Source of the DNA: RGIG7213 sp045545665
Lineage (GTDB): Bacteria > Bacillota > Clostridia > Oscillospirales > CAG-272
NCBI GenBank assembly: GCA_045545665.1
Contig: JAZQBL010000037.1
Coordinates: forward strand, 36,005-100,004
DNA: 64,000 bases
Reading direction: 5' to 3'
A program made the translations under genes and the position numbers. The notes under the pieces were generated by a model. That model ran no database searches, was not told the origin of the DNA, and saw nothing but the letters and a program-made list of their open reading frames with translations. Shown here piece by piece: positions 33,289 to 40,972 of the stretch (position 1 is the stretch's first letter; the number at the start of each line of letters is the position of its first letter).

Positions 33289-35184
33289 TTACGTGTACTC
33301 TGAAAGCTTCTTTTCCGCTTCTTCTATACCCTCATAAGCTTCAAATATCTTTTCTTCAAGTTCCGTTTTCTGCTTATCAAGCTCCATAAGCTTCATATAA
33401 TCGCTTCCCGTGTTCTCTATTGCCTGTTCGATCAAAGCAAGCTCTTCTTCCCACTTTTCCGTCTGCTGTGTTGTCTTTTTTATATAATTTTCAAGCTTAC
33501 GCTTTTCGGCTTGATTTTTCTTGTTTTCAAGATACTGAGCTTTATTATCGCTTACGGCTGTATCCTTCATCTGCGTTTGCACAGCCGCCGTTTGCTTGTT
33601 AAGATAGCTTACGTACGACTCGTAATTTCCGTGATGATCAAGCCCTTTTTCGATATCTATTATCCTGCTTGAAAGCTTGTTTATAAAATAACGGTCGTGC
33701 GATACGGATATAAGCGTGCCCTCAAAACCGACAAGTGCTTCTTCAAGCGCTTCGCGTGTCGGAATGTCGAGGTGGTTGGTCGGCTCGTCGAGCAGTAATA
33801 CGTTATTTTTACGCATTATCAGCTTTGCAAGCGTAAGACGTGCTTTTTCACCGCCGGAAAGATTGTATACCTCTTTCTTTATATCATCACCCTTGAACAA
33901 AAACAGCGCAAGTGCCGAACGTATCTGTGTTTGCGTTGCATCGGGAAATTCATCCCACAATTCTTCAAGCACGGTCTTTTCTTCGTGGAGCTGTTGGTTT
34001 TCCTGGTCGTAATATCCTATGCGGATATTGTACCCGAACTCATACGTTCCCGAATCGGGATATGCTCTGCCGTTGAGTATCTTCAAAAGCGTACTTTTTC
34101 CGCTTCCGTTTTTGCCCGTTATGAATGCAAAATCGCCTTTTTTTATCAGAAACGAAACGTCGGAAAAGAGCTTCTTTTCGCCGTATGCTTTTGAAAGCTT
34201 TTTAACTGTCAGCACGTCCTGTCCCGACTCGCTTCCCGAATCAAATTTTATCCTTACGCTGTCGGGCAGCTTATCGGGTGCGTCGATCTTCACCATACGG
34301 TCTATAGCCTTTTGTCTGCTTTCTGCGGCTATTATATTTTTTTCTCTGTTCCAGCGTTTTTGCTGTTCGATGAACGCCTCCATATGGGCTATCTTACGCT
34401 GTTGGTTTTCGTAGTGGCGGCGCTGTACGTCACGGTCTTTTTCCTTCGCCTGAACAAAAGCGGAGTAGTTGCCGTTGTACATTTTACCTTTGCCGTATTC
34501 GATATCGAGTATTTTCGTGCAGACCTTATCGAGAAAATATCTGTCGTGGGATACCGTTATCACCGTCTGCGAAAGCTGTGATACGATCTCCTCAAGCCAG
34601 AAAAGCGTCTGCGTATCGAGGTGGTTCGTAGGCTCGTCAAGCAAAAGTATATCGGGCGGATTAAGTATAAGCTTACCCAGAGCAAGGCGTGTTTTCTGAC
34701 CGCCCGACAGTACGTTCACAGGCTTGTTGACGTCGTTTTTATCAAATCCGAGCTTTGTCAAAAACGACATGGCTCGGTTTTTATATTCAAATCCGCCGTC
34801 GGAGGCAAATTTTTCACTGAGCCGGGCGAAGGCGGAAACGACGCTTTCGTCACCGTCCTCTATTCTTTTTCTCAGCTTCTCTATTTCTTCTTCGGTCTTT
34901 ATAAGCTCACTGTATGCGGAAAGCATTTCCTCGTACACCGTATTTTCCGAATCTATGACGGCGTTCTGTGACAGCATTCCGACCGTCTTTTCCTTGGAGA
35001 TGTAGACCTCCCCTTCTGTCGGCTCGTACTGTCCCGTTATTATTTTCAACAGTGAGGATTTACCTGCGCCGTTTACTCCGACGATGCCGAGTCTTTCTCC
35101 TTCATTTAACGCAAAGCTGACACCGCCGAGTATCTCCTCGACACCGAATGAAAGTTTTATGTTGTCACAACTGACAGAAATCAT
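33289..35184 (-). CDS. ABC-F family ATPase (YdiF/Uup-like)
   Basis: Soluble twin-ATPase protein of 631 residues that acts on the ribosome rather than in transport. First cassette: GVNGAGKSSLLKI, LSGGQKTRLALGKL, ILLLDEPTNHLD; second: GKNGSGKSTLLKI, LSGGEKARLTLAKL, VLLLDEPTNHLD. Between them lies the charged P-site tRNA-interaction linker rich in RRHYENQQRKIAHME. A C-terminal coiled coil spans about 545-631. No membrane span is present. It follows an ABC exporter by 12 bases. Whether it protects against an antibiotic or assists translation generally is not visible. Confidence 0.93.
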   Translation of the reverse strand: MISVSCDNIKLSFGVEEILGGVSFALNEGERLGIVGVNGAGKSSLLKIITGQYEPTEGEVYISKEKTVGMLSQNAVIDSENTVYEEMLSAYSELIKTEEEIEKLRKRIEDGDESVVSAFARLSEKFASDGGFEYKNRAMSFLTKLGFDKNDVNKPVNVLSGGQKTRLALGKLILNPPDILLLDEPTNHLDTQTLFWLEEIVSQLSQTVITVSHDRYFLDKVCTKILDIEYGKGKMYNGNYSAFVQAKEKDRDVQRRHYENQQRKIAHMEAFIEQQKRWNREKNIIAAESRQKAIDRMVKIDAPDKLPDSVRIKFDSGSESGQDVLTVKKLSKAYGEKKLFSDVSFLIKKGDFAFITGKNGSGKSTLLKILNGRAYPDSGTYEFGYNIRIGYYDQENQQLHEEKTVLEELWDEFPDATQTQIRSALALFLFKGDDIKKEVYNLSGGEKARLTLAKLIMRKNNVLLLDEPTNHLDIPTREALEEALVGFEGTLISVSHDRYFINKLSSRIIDIEKGLDHHGNYESYVSYLNKQTAAVQTQMKDTAVSDNKAQYLENKKNQAEKRKLENYIKKTTQQTEKWEEELALIEQAIENTGSDYMKLMELDKQKTELEEKIFEAYEGIEEAEKKLSEYT

Positions 35185-35196
35185 TTTTTATATCCT

Positions 35197-36930
35197 TTAT
35201 CTGAATTGATATGAATAGAGCTTTTTGTAGATCCCGTTTTCGTTTTTCATAAGCTCCTCATGACTTCCCGATTCCGAAATACCGTTTTTATCGAGAACGA
35301 TTATTTCATCCGCATTTTTTACTGTGGAAAGTCTGTGCGCCACAACAAGCACCGTTCTGCCCTTCGTCAAGACGTCAAGGGATGCCTGAACGAGCATTTC
35401 CGTTTCATTATCGAGCGCACTCGTTGCCTCGTCGAGTATAAGCACGGGAGGATCTCTCAAAAACACACGTGCTATTGAAATTCTCTGCTTCTGACCGCCG
35501 GAAAGCTTTATACCGCGTTCTCCGACGTTCGTTTCGTAACCGTTCGGAAGCGACATTATATGCTCGTGAATATTTGCGCATTTAGCTGCATATACGACCT
35601 GCTCGTCTGTTGCATCGGGTGTTCCGTAAGCGATATTTTCACGTATCGTACCGTTAAACAGGAATACGTCCTGCGACACGATACCTATAGCCTCGCGCAG
35701 ACTCTTACGGCTGAGTGTCGTTATATCTATTCCGTCAAAGCGTATTACACCGGAGGATATTTCATAAAACCTCGGAATGAGATTACATACCGTTGACTTA
35801 CCGCCGCCCGACGGTCCGACGAGTGCGACCGTCTTGCCGTAAGGCACCGTAAGGTTGAGGCCGTGTATGACGTCGCGTGTTTTTTCATCCTCGTTTGAGC
35901 CGTAAGCAAACGTGACGTTTTCAAAGCGTATCTCACCTTTGGGTGATACAAGCTCTTTTGCCTCTTGTGCTTCTTTTTCGGGCTCTGTATCCATTATTTC
36001 GGCAAAGCGGGTAAAGCCCGTCATTCCCTCCTGGAACTGTTCAAACAGCGAAACAAATCTTTTTATCGGATCGAGGAACATCGTTATGTAGAGGAAAAAC
36101 GCAGTAAATTCGCCTATATCTATAATTCCGTGGTAGAAGAAAAGACCGCCGGCAAAAATGACTATAAGATAAAGCACGTCGGAAAAGAACGTCATTCCGG
36201 AATGGAACATACCCATTGCTTTGTATGCAACACTTCTGCAGGACTTGAATTTACCGTTTTCCGTCCTGAACTTTTCTATTTCCGTCTGTTCTGCCGTATA
36301 AGCACGTGTTATACGCATACCTGCTATTGACGTTTCAATGCTTGCGTTTACCTCCGCTATCTGCTCACGGCTCTTTTTAAACGAGGAATTCATAAACGTC
36401 CTCATTTTAAAAGCAAAAAATATAATGAGCGGAACGCAAAAGAAGATTATAAGCGTAAGAGGCAGGCATATCGAGGCGAGAATGGCAAACGATCCGACAA
36501 ACAAAACGGATGCCAAAAAGAGATTTTCAGGGCCGTGGTGAGCAAGCTCGGCAACCTCAAAAAGGTCGTTTACTATCCTTGACATAATGACGCCCGATTT
36601 ATTTTCATCGTAATAGGAAAACGGGAGTTTTTCAAGATGTCTGAAAAGATCCTCACGCATATCCGCCTGAATACGCACGCCGACTGTGTGACCGTAATAA
36701 GCCACGAAATAATTGAACAAGCACTTCACGCAGTAGATCGCCAAAAGCGCGCAGGACCACACAATAAGCGGTCTGAGCTTCTGATTGGGCACGTAATCGT
36801 TTATTATATTCTTCGTTATCATAGGGAAAAACAAGTCCGCCGCCGCTATCATAAACGAACAGACCATATCGAAAATAAACAGCTTTTTATGCGGTTTATA
36901 ATACTTTACGAATCGTTTGATAAGCTTCAT
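35197..36930 (-). CDS. ABC exporter, fused membrane and ATPase domains (MsbA/BmrA type)
   Basis: Half-size type I exporter of 577 residues that works as a dimer in the membrane. Six spans in 1-310 (type IV ABC permease fold) with KLPFSYYDENKSGVIMSR as the usual first coupling region; ATPase with GPSGGGKSTVCNLIPRFYE, signature LSGGQKQRISIARVFL and VLILDEATSALDNET. Homologues export lipids, peptides or drugs. The ATG directly follows the TGA of the DUF2156 gene, and the ABC-F gene follows, so exporter and ABC-F may share a defence role. The substrate is unknown. Confidence 0.93.
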   Translation of the reverse strand: MKLIKRFVKYYKPHKKLFIFDMVCSFMIAAADLFFPMITKNIINDYVPNQKLRPLIVWSCALLAIYCVKCLFNYFVAYYGHTVGVRIQADMREDLFRHLEKLPFSYYDENKSGVIMSRIVNDLFEVAELAHHGPENLFLASVLFVGSFAILASICLPLTLIIFFCVPLIIFFAFKMRTFMNSSFKKSREQIAEVNASIETSIAGMRITRAYTAEQTEIEKFRTENGKFKSCRSVAYKAMGMFHSGMTFFSDVLYLIVIFAGGLFFYHGIIDIGEFTAFFLYITMFLDPIKRFVSLFEQFQEGMTGFTRFAEIMDTEPEKEAQEAKELVSPKGEIRFENVTFAYGSNEDEKTRDVIHGLNLTVPYGKTVALVGPSGGGKSTVCNLIPRFYEISSGVIRFDGIDITTLSRKSLREAIGIVSQDVFLFNGTIRENIAYGTPDATDEQVVYAAKCANIHEHIMSLPNGYETNVGERGIKLSGGQKQRISIARVFLRDPPVLILDEATSALDNETEMLVQASLDVLTKGRTVLVVAHRLSTVKNADEIIVLDKNGISESGSHEELMKNENGIYKKLYSYQFR

Positions 36931-37824
36931 TCAGATCTCCTTTTTACCGTTTACGAAAACGGTGTATTTATCAACGAGAAAGCAGGGTTTATAGGAAAGC
37001 TTCGAGGTCCTGAGTCCTTCATCCCCCGTGTCATCCTCTCGGTTTATATAAACAGCTCCCATATCACGCGAAAGCTTTGCGAACTCACTTACGGTAAACT
37101 GATATACACCCCTGTATTCGGGGAGTGCCTTTTCGATGTGCGCGTACATCGTATCGCCTGCAAGCTCTCCCATAGCAAACGATATAACTTCATTTCCGAT
37201 ATACACGGCTATACCTTCAAAGCCGTATGCATCGGCATTGTCAAGAACTGCCTGTACGGCACGTATATCTTCATAGAACATATCGTCGTCTTTGCTCACG
37301 ATCGACTTATACTTTTCAAAAAAAGCCTTTATATTTTCCGTATCTTCATCCGTTATGCGTTTCGAATACGCATCGGGAAAAAGCCGTTTGAATGCATTCA
37401 GGTGATTTTTCTGCCCGTGGAATTTCTTGCCGGGAAAGTCCGCAAGCTCATACGAAAAATAAACGTAATCGCATATATCACGCTCGTGTTGCTCGGTCAC
37501 GTCAAAAAGCTCTGATACGGTCTTTTTGTCAGCATCGGTAAGTCCGTAGAAAACAAGCGGTTTTCCCTCTTTTTCGCAGTACGCATAAAGCTCTTCAAGC
37601 GCCAAAGGGACGTTTTTCCCTATCGGCATCATAAAACCGTTTATACCGTTTATATCCACCTTTTGTATAAGGGTATCGTGCAAAACGCAGTGATGCGTTT
37701 TATACGCTTCTGCCCACATGAAGACACCGCCGAGAGTCTTGTCGCACGTTTTATCTTCGTAAGGCGTAAAATATTTTTTCAGCGACATCACGTCGCCTAT
37801 TTCTGTTTTTTTAAGATCCATCAT
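36931..37824 (-). CDS. DUF2156 (phosphatidylglycerol lysyltransferase C-terminal-like) protein
   Basis: Cytoplasmic GNAT-fold protein of 297 residues. Sequence landmarks such as FFYG-like LVFYGLTDAD, KKFHGQKNHLNAFKRL and the C-terminal VYINREDDTGDEGLRTSKLSYKP match the DUF2156 family, related to the aminoacyl-transferase domain of MprF but without its membrane part. It may transfer an aminoacyl or acyl group. An upstream in-frame extension crosses the promoter and is rejected. First gene of an operon with the ABC exporter and ABC-F. Confidence 0.82.
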   Translation of the reverse strand: MMDLKKTEIGDVMSLKKYFTPYEDKTCDKTLGGVFMWAEAYKTHHCVLHDTLIQKVDINGINGFMMPIGKNVPLALEELYAYCEKEGKPLVFYGLTDADKKTVSELFDVTEQHERDICDYVYFSYELADFPGKKFHGQKNHLNAFKRLFPDAYSKRITDEDTENIKAFFEKYKSIVSKDDDMFYEDIRAVQAVLDNADAYGFEGIAVYIGNEVISFAMGELAGDTMYAHIEKALPEYRGVYQFTVSEFAKLSRDMGAVYINREDDTGDEGLRTSKLSYKPCFLVDKYTVFVNGKKEI

Positions 37825-37848
37825 ATTTGCACACTCTTTCAACTTATG

Positions 37849-37877
37849 ATTATAACAGAACAATATTTCCGTGTCAA
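37849..37877 (-). promoter_or_regulatory. Promoter of the DUF2156-ABC operon
   Basis: Minus strand TTGACA, 17 bases, TATAAT, both perfect. Confidence 0.85.
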
Positions 37878-37949
37878 GATTTTTAAAATACAAATGAAAA
37901 ATTAATATTTAACGTGTATAATAGTATAAAAATTACGGAGGATATAATA

Positions 37950-38594
37950 ATGGATAATTTAAATAAGTATATAGACCACACGCTTCTCAAACCGTCGGCA
38001 ACGAAGGACGATATCAGAAAGCTCTGTGCAGATGCGGCAAAATACGATTTTGCTTCCGTTTGCGTAAATCCCTGCTATGTAAAACTGTGCAGTGAGCTTC
38101 TGAAAGGCACTCAGGTAAAGGTCTGCACTGTCATAGGCTTTCCTCTCGGGGCAAACACGACAAAGACAAAGGTATACGAAACAGAGCTGGCTTATGATGA
38201 CGGCTGTGATGAATTTGATATGGTAATAAACGTCGGTGCGCTTAAAGAAGGAGATCTTTCCCTTGTATCATCCGACATATCCGCCGTTGTCAAAGCGGCA
38301 AAGGGTAAGACGGTAAAGGTGATAATTGAAACGTTTTATCTTACAGATGAAGAAAAAGCTGCCGCAACACGTCTTGCGGTAAATGCAGGTGCTGATTTTG
38401 TAAAGACCTGCACGGGCTTCAACGAAGGAAAGGCAACGTCACACGATGTAAAGCTTATGTTTGATGCAGCGGAAGGCAAGGCAAAGATAAAAGCATCGGC
38501 GGGTATACGTGATCTTAAAACGGCGCTTGAGCTTATTGACGCAGGTGCTGAAAGGCTCGGAACGTCAGCAGGCGTTGCTATAATCGAAGGCTGA
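37950..38594 (+). CDS. deoC: Deoxyribose-phosphate aldolase
   Basis: Class I aldolase of 214 residues that splits deoxyribose 5-phosphate into acetaldehyde and glyceraldehyde 3-phosphate. YIDHTLLKPSAT, the Schiff-base Lys region KIKASAGIRD, and Asp/Lys residues in DEFDMVINVGALK and FVKTCTGF are the family landmarks. GGAGG precedes this ATG at nine bases; a start 12 codons upstream overlaps the promoter region. A TATAAT lies 28 bases upstream but no good -35 is seen. Ribokinase follows two bases later. Confidence 0.96.
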   Translation: MDNLNKYIDHTLLKPSATKDDIRKLCADAAKYDFASVCVNPCYVKLCSELLKGTQVKVCTVIGFPLGANTTKTKVYETELAYDDGCDEFDMVINVGALKEGDLSLVSSDISAVVKAAKGKTVKVIIETFYLTDEEKAAATRLAVNAGADFVKTCTGFNEGKATSHDVKLMFDAAEGKAKIKASAGIRDLKTALELIDAGAERLGTSAGVAIIEG

Positions 38595-38596
38595 AT

Positions 38597-39529
38597 ATGA
38601 AAGCGAAAATAACGGTCATCGGCAGTTATCTTGTCGATTTCACATCGTATACAGACAGATTTCCGTCAGACGGTGAAGCCGTATACGCAAGCAGTATACG
38701 TATTTCACACGGTGGCAAGGGTTCAAACCAAGCTGTCGCCGCACACCGTGCGGGTGCGGACGTAACGCTTATATTGAAGCTCGGATATGATACGTACGGT
38801 GACAAAGCCGTAGAATTTTACAAAAACGAGGGCATCGACACACGTTTCATATCAAGAACGGACAAAGCCCCGACGGGAATGACGTCGATTACGGTAAATA
38901 CCGTAACGGGAGAAAACAGAATGGTACTGCTTCCCGGTGCAAACGAACATCTTTCCGTAAGCGATATTTATGCTGCCGAAAAGGAAATATCGGAAAGCAA
39001 GATAATTCTTATGCAAAACGAAACGAACACGGAGTGTCTTTCCTGTGCGCTTACTCTTGCAAAAAAGCACGGAGTTACGGTCGTGTTCGATCCGGCGCCT
39101 GCAAAGGATATACCGCCGAAGCTTTTGTATTCGGCGGATTTCATAACGCCTAACCGGGCAGAGGCTGAATATTATTCTTCAATGAAGGTATCAAACGAAG
39201 CGGAAGCCGAACGTGCTTCAAAATTTTTTATGCTTAAGGGTGTAAAGAATATCATAACAACGCTCGGGGAACAAGGCTCGCTTTATTTCGGATATTACGG
39301 ATATCTTCCGACAAAAGCTGTAAAAACGGAGGCAGTTGATACAACGGGTGCGGGTGATTCCTTCAACGGTGCGTTCTGCACTGCGTTTGCGGAAGGAATG
39401 GATATCGAGGATGCGCTTGAATTTGCAAATACTGCCGCATCGCTTTGCGTAATGAGAAAAGGTGCTGCCGATGCTATGCCGTACAGATCGGAAATTTTGA
39501 CACGTAAACTCGTTTATTATCCGAAATAA
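38597..39529 (+). CDS. rbsK: Ribokinase-family sugar kinase
   Basis: PfkB-fold kinase of 310 residues. ISHGGKGSNQAVAAHRAGA is the N-terminal PfkB signature, and AVDTTGAGDSFNGAF holds the anion hole and catalytic Asp. NAEN-like MQNETN and DPAP follow ribokinase rather than adenosine kinase. It phosphorylates ribose or perhaps deoxyribose. Paired with deoC at two bases' distance, the two would return (deoxy)ribose from nucleoside breakdown to glycolysis. Confidence 0.92.
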   Translation: MKAKITVIGSYLVDFTSYTDRFPSDGEAVYASSIRISHGGKGSNQAVAAHRAGADVTLILKLGYDTYGDKAVEFYKNEGIDTRFISRTDKAPTGMTSITVNTVTGENRMVLLPGANEHLSVSDIYAAEKEISESKIILMQNETNTECLSCALTLAKKHGVTVVFDPAPAKDIPPKLLYSADFITPNRAEAEYYSSMKVSNEAEAERASKFFMLKGVKNIITTLGEQGSLYFGYYGYLPTKAVKTEAVDTTGAGDSFNGAFCTAFAEGMDIEDALEFANTAASLCVMRKGAADAMPYRSEILTRKLVYYPK

Positions 39530-39582
39530 ATGTGTAAAATAATAAAAAAACAAAAAAATCGGAAAAATTTTGCGTTTAGGTG

Positions 39583-39611
39583 TTGACAAATGCAAAACAT
39601 TCTGCTATAAT
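39583..39611 (+). promoter_or_regulatory. Consensus promoter of tRNA-Gln
   Basis: TTGACA, 17 bases, TATAAT; 31 bases separate it from the mature tRNA 5' end. Confidence 0.9.
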
Positions 39612-39642
39612 ACACACTGTTCCCAAGCGGAACGGTGAATAT

Positions 39643-39716
39643 TGCGGATTTGTGTAAGGGTAGCACAGCAGACTCTGACTCTGTATGTGAGGGTTCAAAT
39701 CCTTCATCCGCAGCCA
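39643..39716 (+). tRNA. tRNA-Gln (anticodon CTG), CCA encoded
   Basis: Acceptor TGCGGAT pairs with ATCCGCA, discriminator G, then encoded CCA. Anticodon stem GCAGA/TCTGT encloses CTCTGAC, giving CTG. The T arm GAGGGTTCAAATCCTTC is regular. Confidence 0.93.
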
Positions 39717-39718
39717 AC

Positions 39719-39758
39719 AAAAAACGCACTTTTGTCTACCGACAAAGGTGCGTTTTTT
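39719..39758 (+). terminator. Terminator after tRNA-Gln
   Basis: AAAAAACGCACTTTTGTC pairs with GACAAAGGTGCGTTTTTT around TACC and is usable on both strands. Confidence 0.9.
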
Positions 39759-39936
39759 GAATGAAGCGCGCCTGTGGCGCATGAAGACGCCTCGCTAATG
39801 AAGCAGCCTTCGGCTATGAAGCGTGGCTTCGCCACATGAGGATGCGCGCTTCGCTTCATGTTCCGCTTGCGGAACACTTCATGGCAACGGCAACTTGTTG
39901 CAGTTGCCGCTTCATATTGCCAGCGGCAATGCTTCA
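39759..39936. repeat. Cluster of mini-hairpins spaced by ATGAAG/CTTCAT
   Basis: About 180 bases made of small inverted repeats: GCGCC/GGCGC, GCC/GGC, GTGGC/GCCAC, GCGC/GCGC, TTCCGC/GCGGAA, GGCAAC/GTTGCC, TTGCC/GGCAA. Most are separated by ATGAAG in the left part and by its complement CTTCAT in the right part, so AATGAAGC at the left end and GCTTCATT at the right end are inverted copies and the whole cluster can also fold back on itself. It ends exactly at the -35 of the next gene. GC content is clearly higher than the flanks. Confidence 0.75.
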
Positions 39937-39965
39937 TTGACAAACGGAGATAAATATGATACACT
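39937..39965 (+). promoter_or_regulatory. Promoter of the four-helix-bundle gene
   Basis: TTGACA, 17 bases, TACACT, starting where the hairpin cluster stops. Confidence 0.65.
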
Positions 39966-39986
39966 TATACCAAAAGAGGTGATGTT

Positions 39987-40336
39987 ATGAGAAACGATAA
40001 ATTATCTGTCCAATCTATGGATTTTGCAGTTCAAATCATAAATCTTGTAAAATCACTTAAAGAAAAGCGAGAATCCATAATATCCAATCAAATAGGCAGA
40101 AGCGGCACCTCTATTGGAGCGAATATCCACGAAGCACAATATGCGCAAGGAACAAAGGATTTCATTTCTAAATTTGAAATTGCCCTTAAAGAAGCAAGTG
40201 AAACAGGATATTGGCTTGAATTGCTTTATCGCACAAAATATATTGACAAACCTTTAAAGCTCTTTCTTCAAAATGTACCTCGTTGCGAGTTATGCTGATT
40301 GTATCTTGTAAAACTGCAAAGGAGAACTCCAAATGA
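39987..40336 (+). pseudogene. Four-helix-bundle protein (23S rRNA IVP-like), 3' frameshift
   Basis: The intact part reads MRNDKLSVQSMDFAVQIINL, NQIGRSGTSIGANIHEAQYA and KFEIALKEASETGYWLELL, the hallmarks of the four-helix-bundle family encoded in 23S rRNA intervening sequences and related to Avd. In the first frame it ends early as LFLQNVPRCELC. Another frame continues the family C-terminus as CTSLRVMLIVSCKTAKENSK and stops at a TGA overlapping the next ATG. Loss of four bases from a tandem AATGAATG (or of one base) near 40270-40274 would explain it. GAGG lies seven bases before the ATG. Read in full it would be about 117 residues. Confidence 0.8.
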
Positions 40337-40572
40337 AAAAGAAAAATAAAAACACAAAGACGGGGTTGTTGTCCTTATTTCTTCAAATTCTCGTAGTTCT
40401 TTTTATAGGCTTTTGTATTTGTAACGTTTTGGGTACTGTTATCCGCTGTATATTCAACGGATTTGATGATTTTTTACTTAAAATCATTGACCTACCCTAT
40501 TTACTTTACTTGTTTTTTTCGCTGATCATATCGTTAATTCTAATTTTCGTAATACGCCCAAAAGCAAAATAG
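40333..40572 (+). CDS. Small two-span membrane protein
   Basis: Protein of 79 residues: basic start MKKKNKNTKTG, one hydrophobic segment at about 12-36 (LLSLFLQILVVLFIGFCI), a short loop, and a second at about 53-74 (LYLFFSLIISLILIFVI). I recognise no family. Its ATG overlaps the undamaged-frame stop of the four-helix-bundle gene as ATGA, and its ribosome site AAGGAG lies inside that gene, so the two were once coupled. This supports reading the upstream gene as a recent frameshift. Confidence 0.6.
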   Translation: MKKKNKNTKTGLLSLFLQILVVLFIGFCICNVLGTVIRCIFNGFDDFLLKIIDLPYLLYLFFSLIISLILIFVIRPKAK

Positions 40573-40680
40573 TGCAAATTTTAATATTTACGCACCTTTT
40601 GTTCGTTTTTACCCTTGTTTAGACACCTTTTTACTCGTTTAAGCCGACAAAGGGCTACCAAAAAGATATAGCCACGAAAA

Positions 40681-40706
40681 AAAACTCTGATTTTATCAGG
40701 GTTTTT
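40681..40706 (+). terminator. Terminator after the small membrane gene
   Basis: AAAACTCTGAT pairs with ATCAGGGTTTT around TTT with one wobble pair and ends in a T-run. Confidence 0.7.
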
Positions 40707-40714
40707 CTGTTTTT

Positions 40715-40870
40715 ATGGACGAAATTTTAGTTTTCGGTTTGCGCATACAAAAAAGATGTTTTTCTCAAGTTAGACTTGAACTCTATGAAATAGAGTATCT
40801 CTCTCGTATTGGAAAATTGTTTCACTATAATTTATTTAAGAACCAAAAAAATAAAGATACTATGATATAA
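40715..40870 (+). CDS. Possible 51-residue ORF, unknown
   Basis: An ATG-initiated frame (MDEILVFGLRIQKRCFSQ and onward, ending KNKDTMI) lies in the 400-base gap before the sigma factor. There is no clear ribosome site, and its end overlaps an extended -10. Two short palindromes fall inside it: TCAAGTTAGACTTGA and ACTCTA/TAGAGT. I recognise no family. It may be a small gene, a remnant or chance. Other than this, a terminator and a promoter, the 400-base gap shows nothing. Confidence 0.25.
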   Translation: MDEILVFGLRIQKRCFSQVRLELYEIEYLSRIGKLFHYNLFKNQKNKDTMI

Positions 40871-40871
40871 T
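40863..40871 (+). promoter_or_regulatory. Extended -10 promoter of the ECF sigma gene
   Basis: TGATATAAT with no good -35, about 100 bases before the GTG start. Confidence 0.45.
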
Positions 40872-40972
40872 GTAAAAAAGCGTTTTAGATTTCGAATAAT
40901 TTTTTAAAAAGTTCCAACCTTTTTCAGATTTGCGTGTCTATATGGGTGAAAGCTTTCGAGAGGAGCCAAAAA

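Noticed and set aside
39759..39936. CRISPR array
   Set aside because: Units are short, unequal and self-complementary, with no constant repeat of 24-40 bases and no cas genes.
39987..40336. Avd protein of a diversity-generating retroelement
   Set aside because: Family is related, but no reverse transcriptase, template or variable repeat is in the window.
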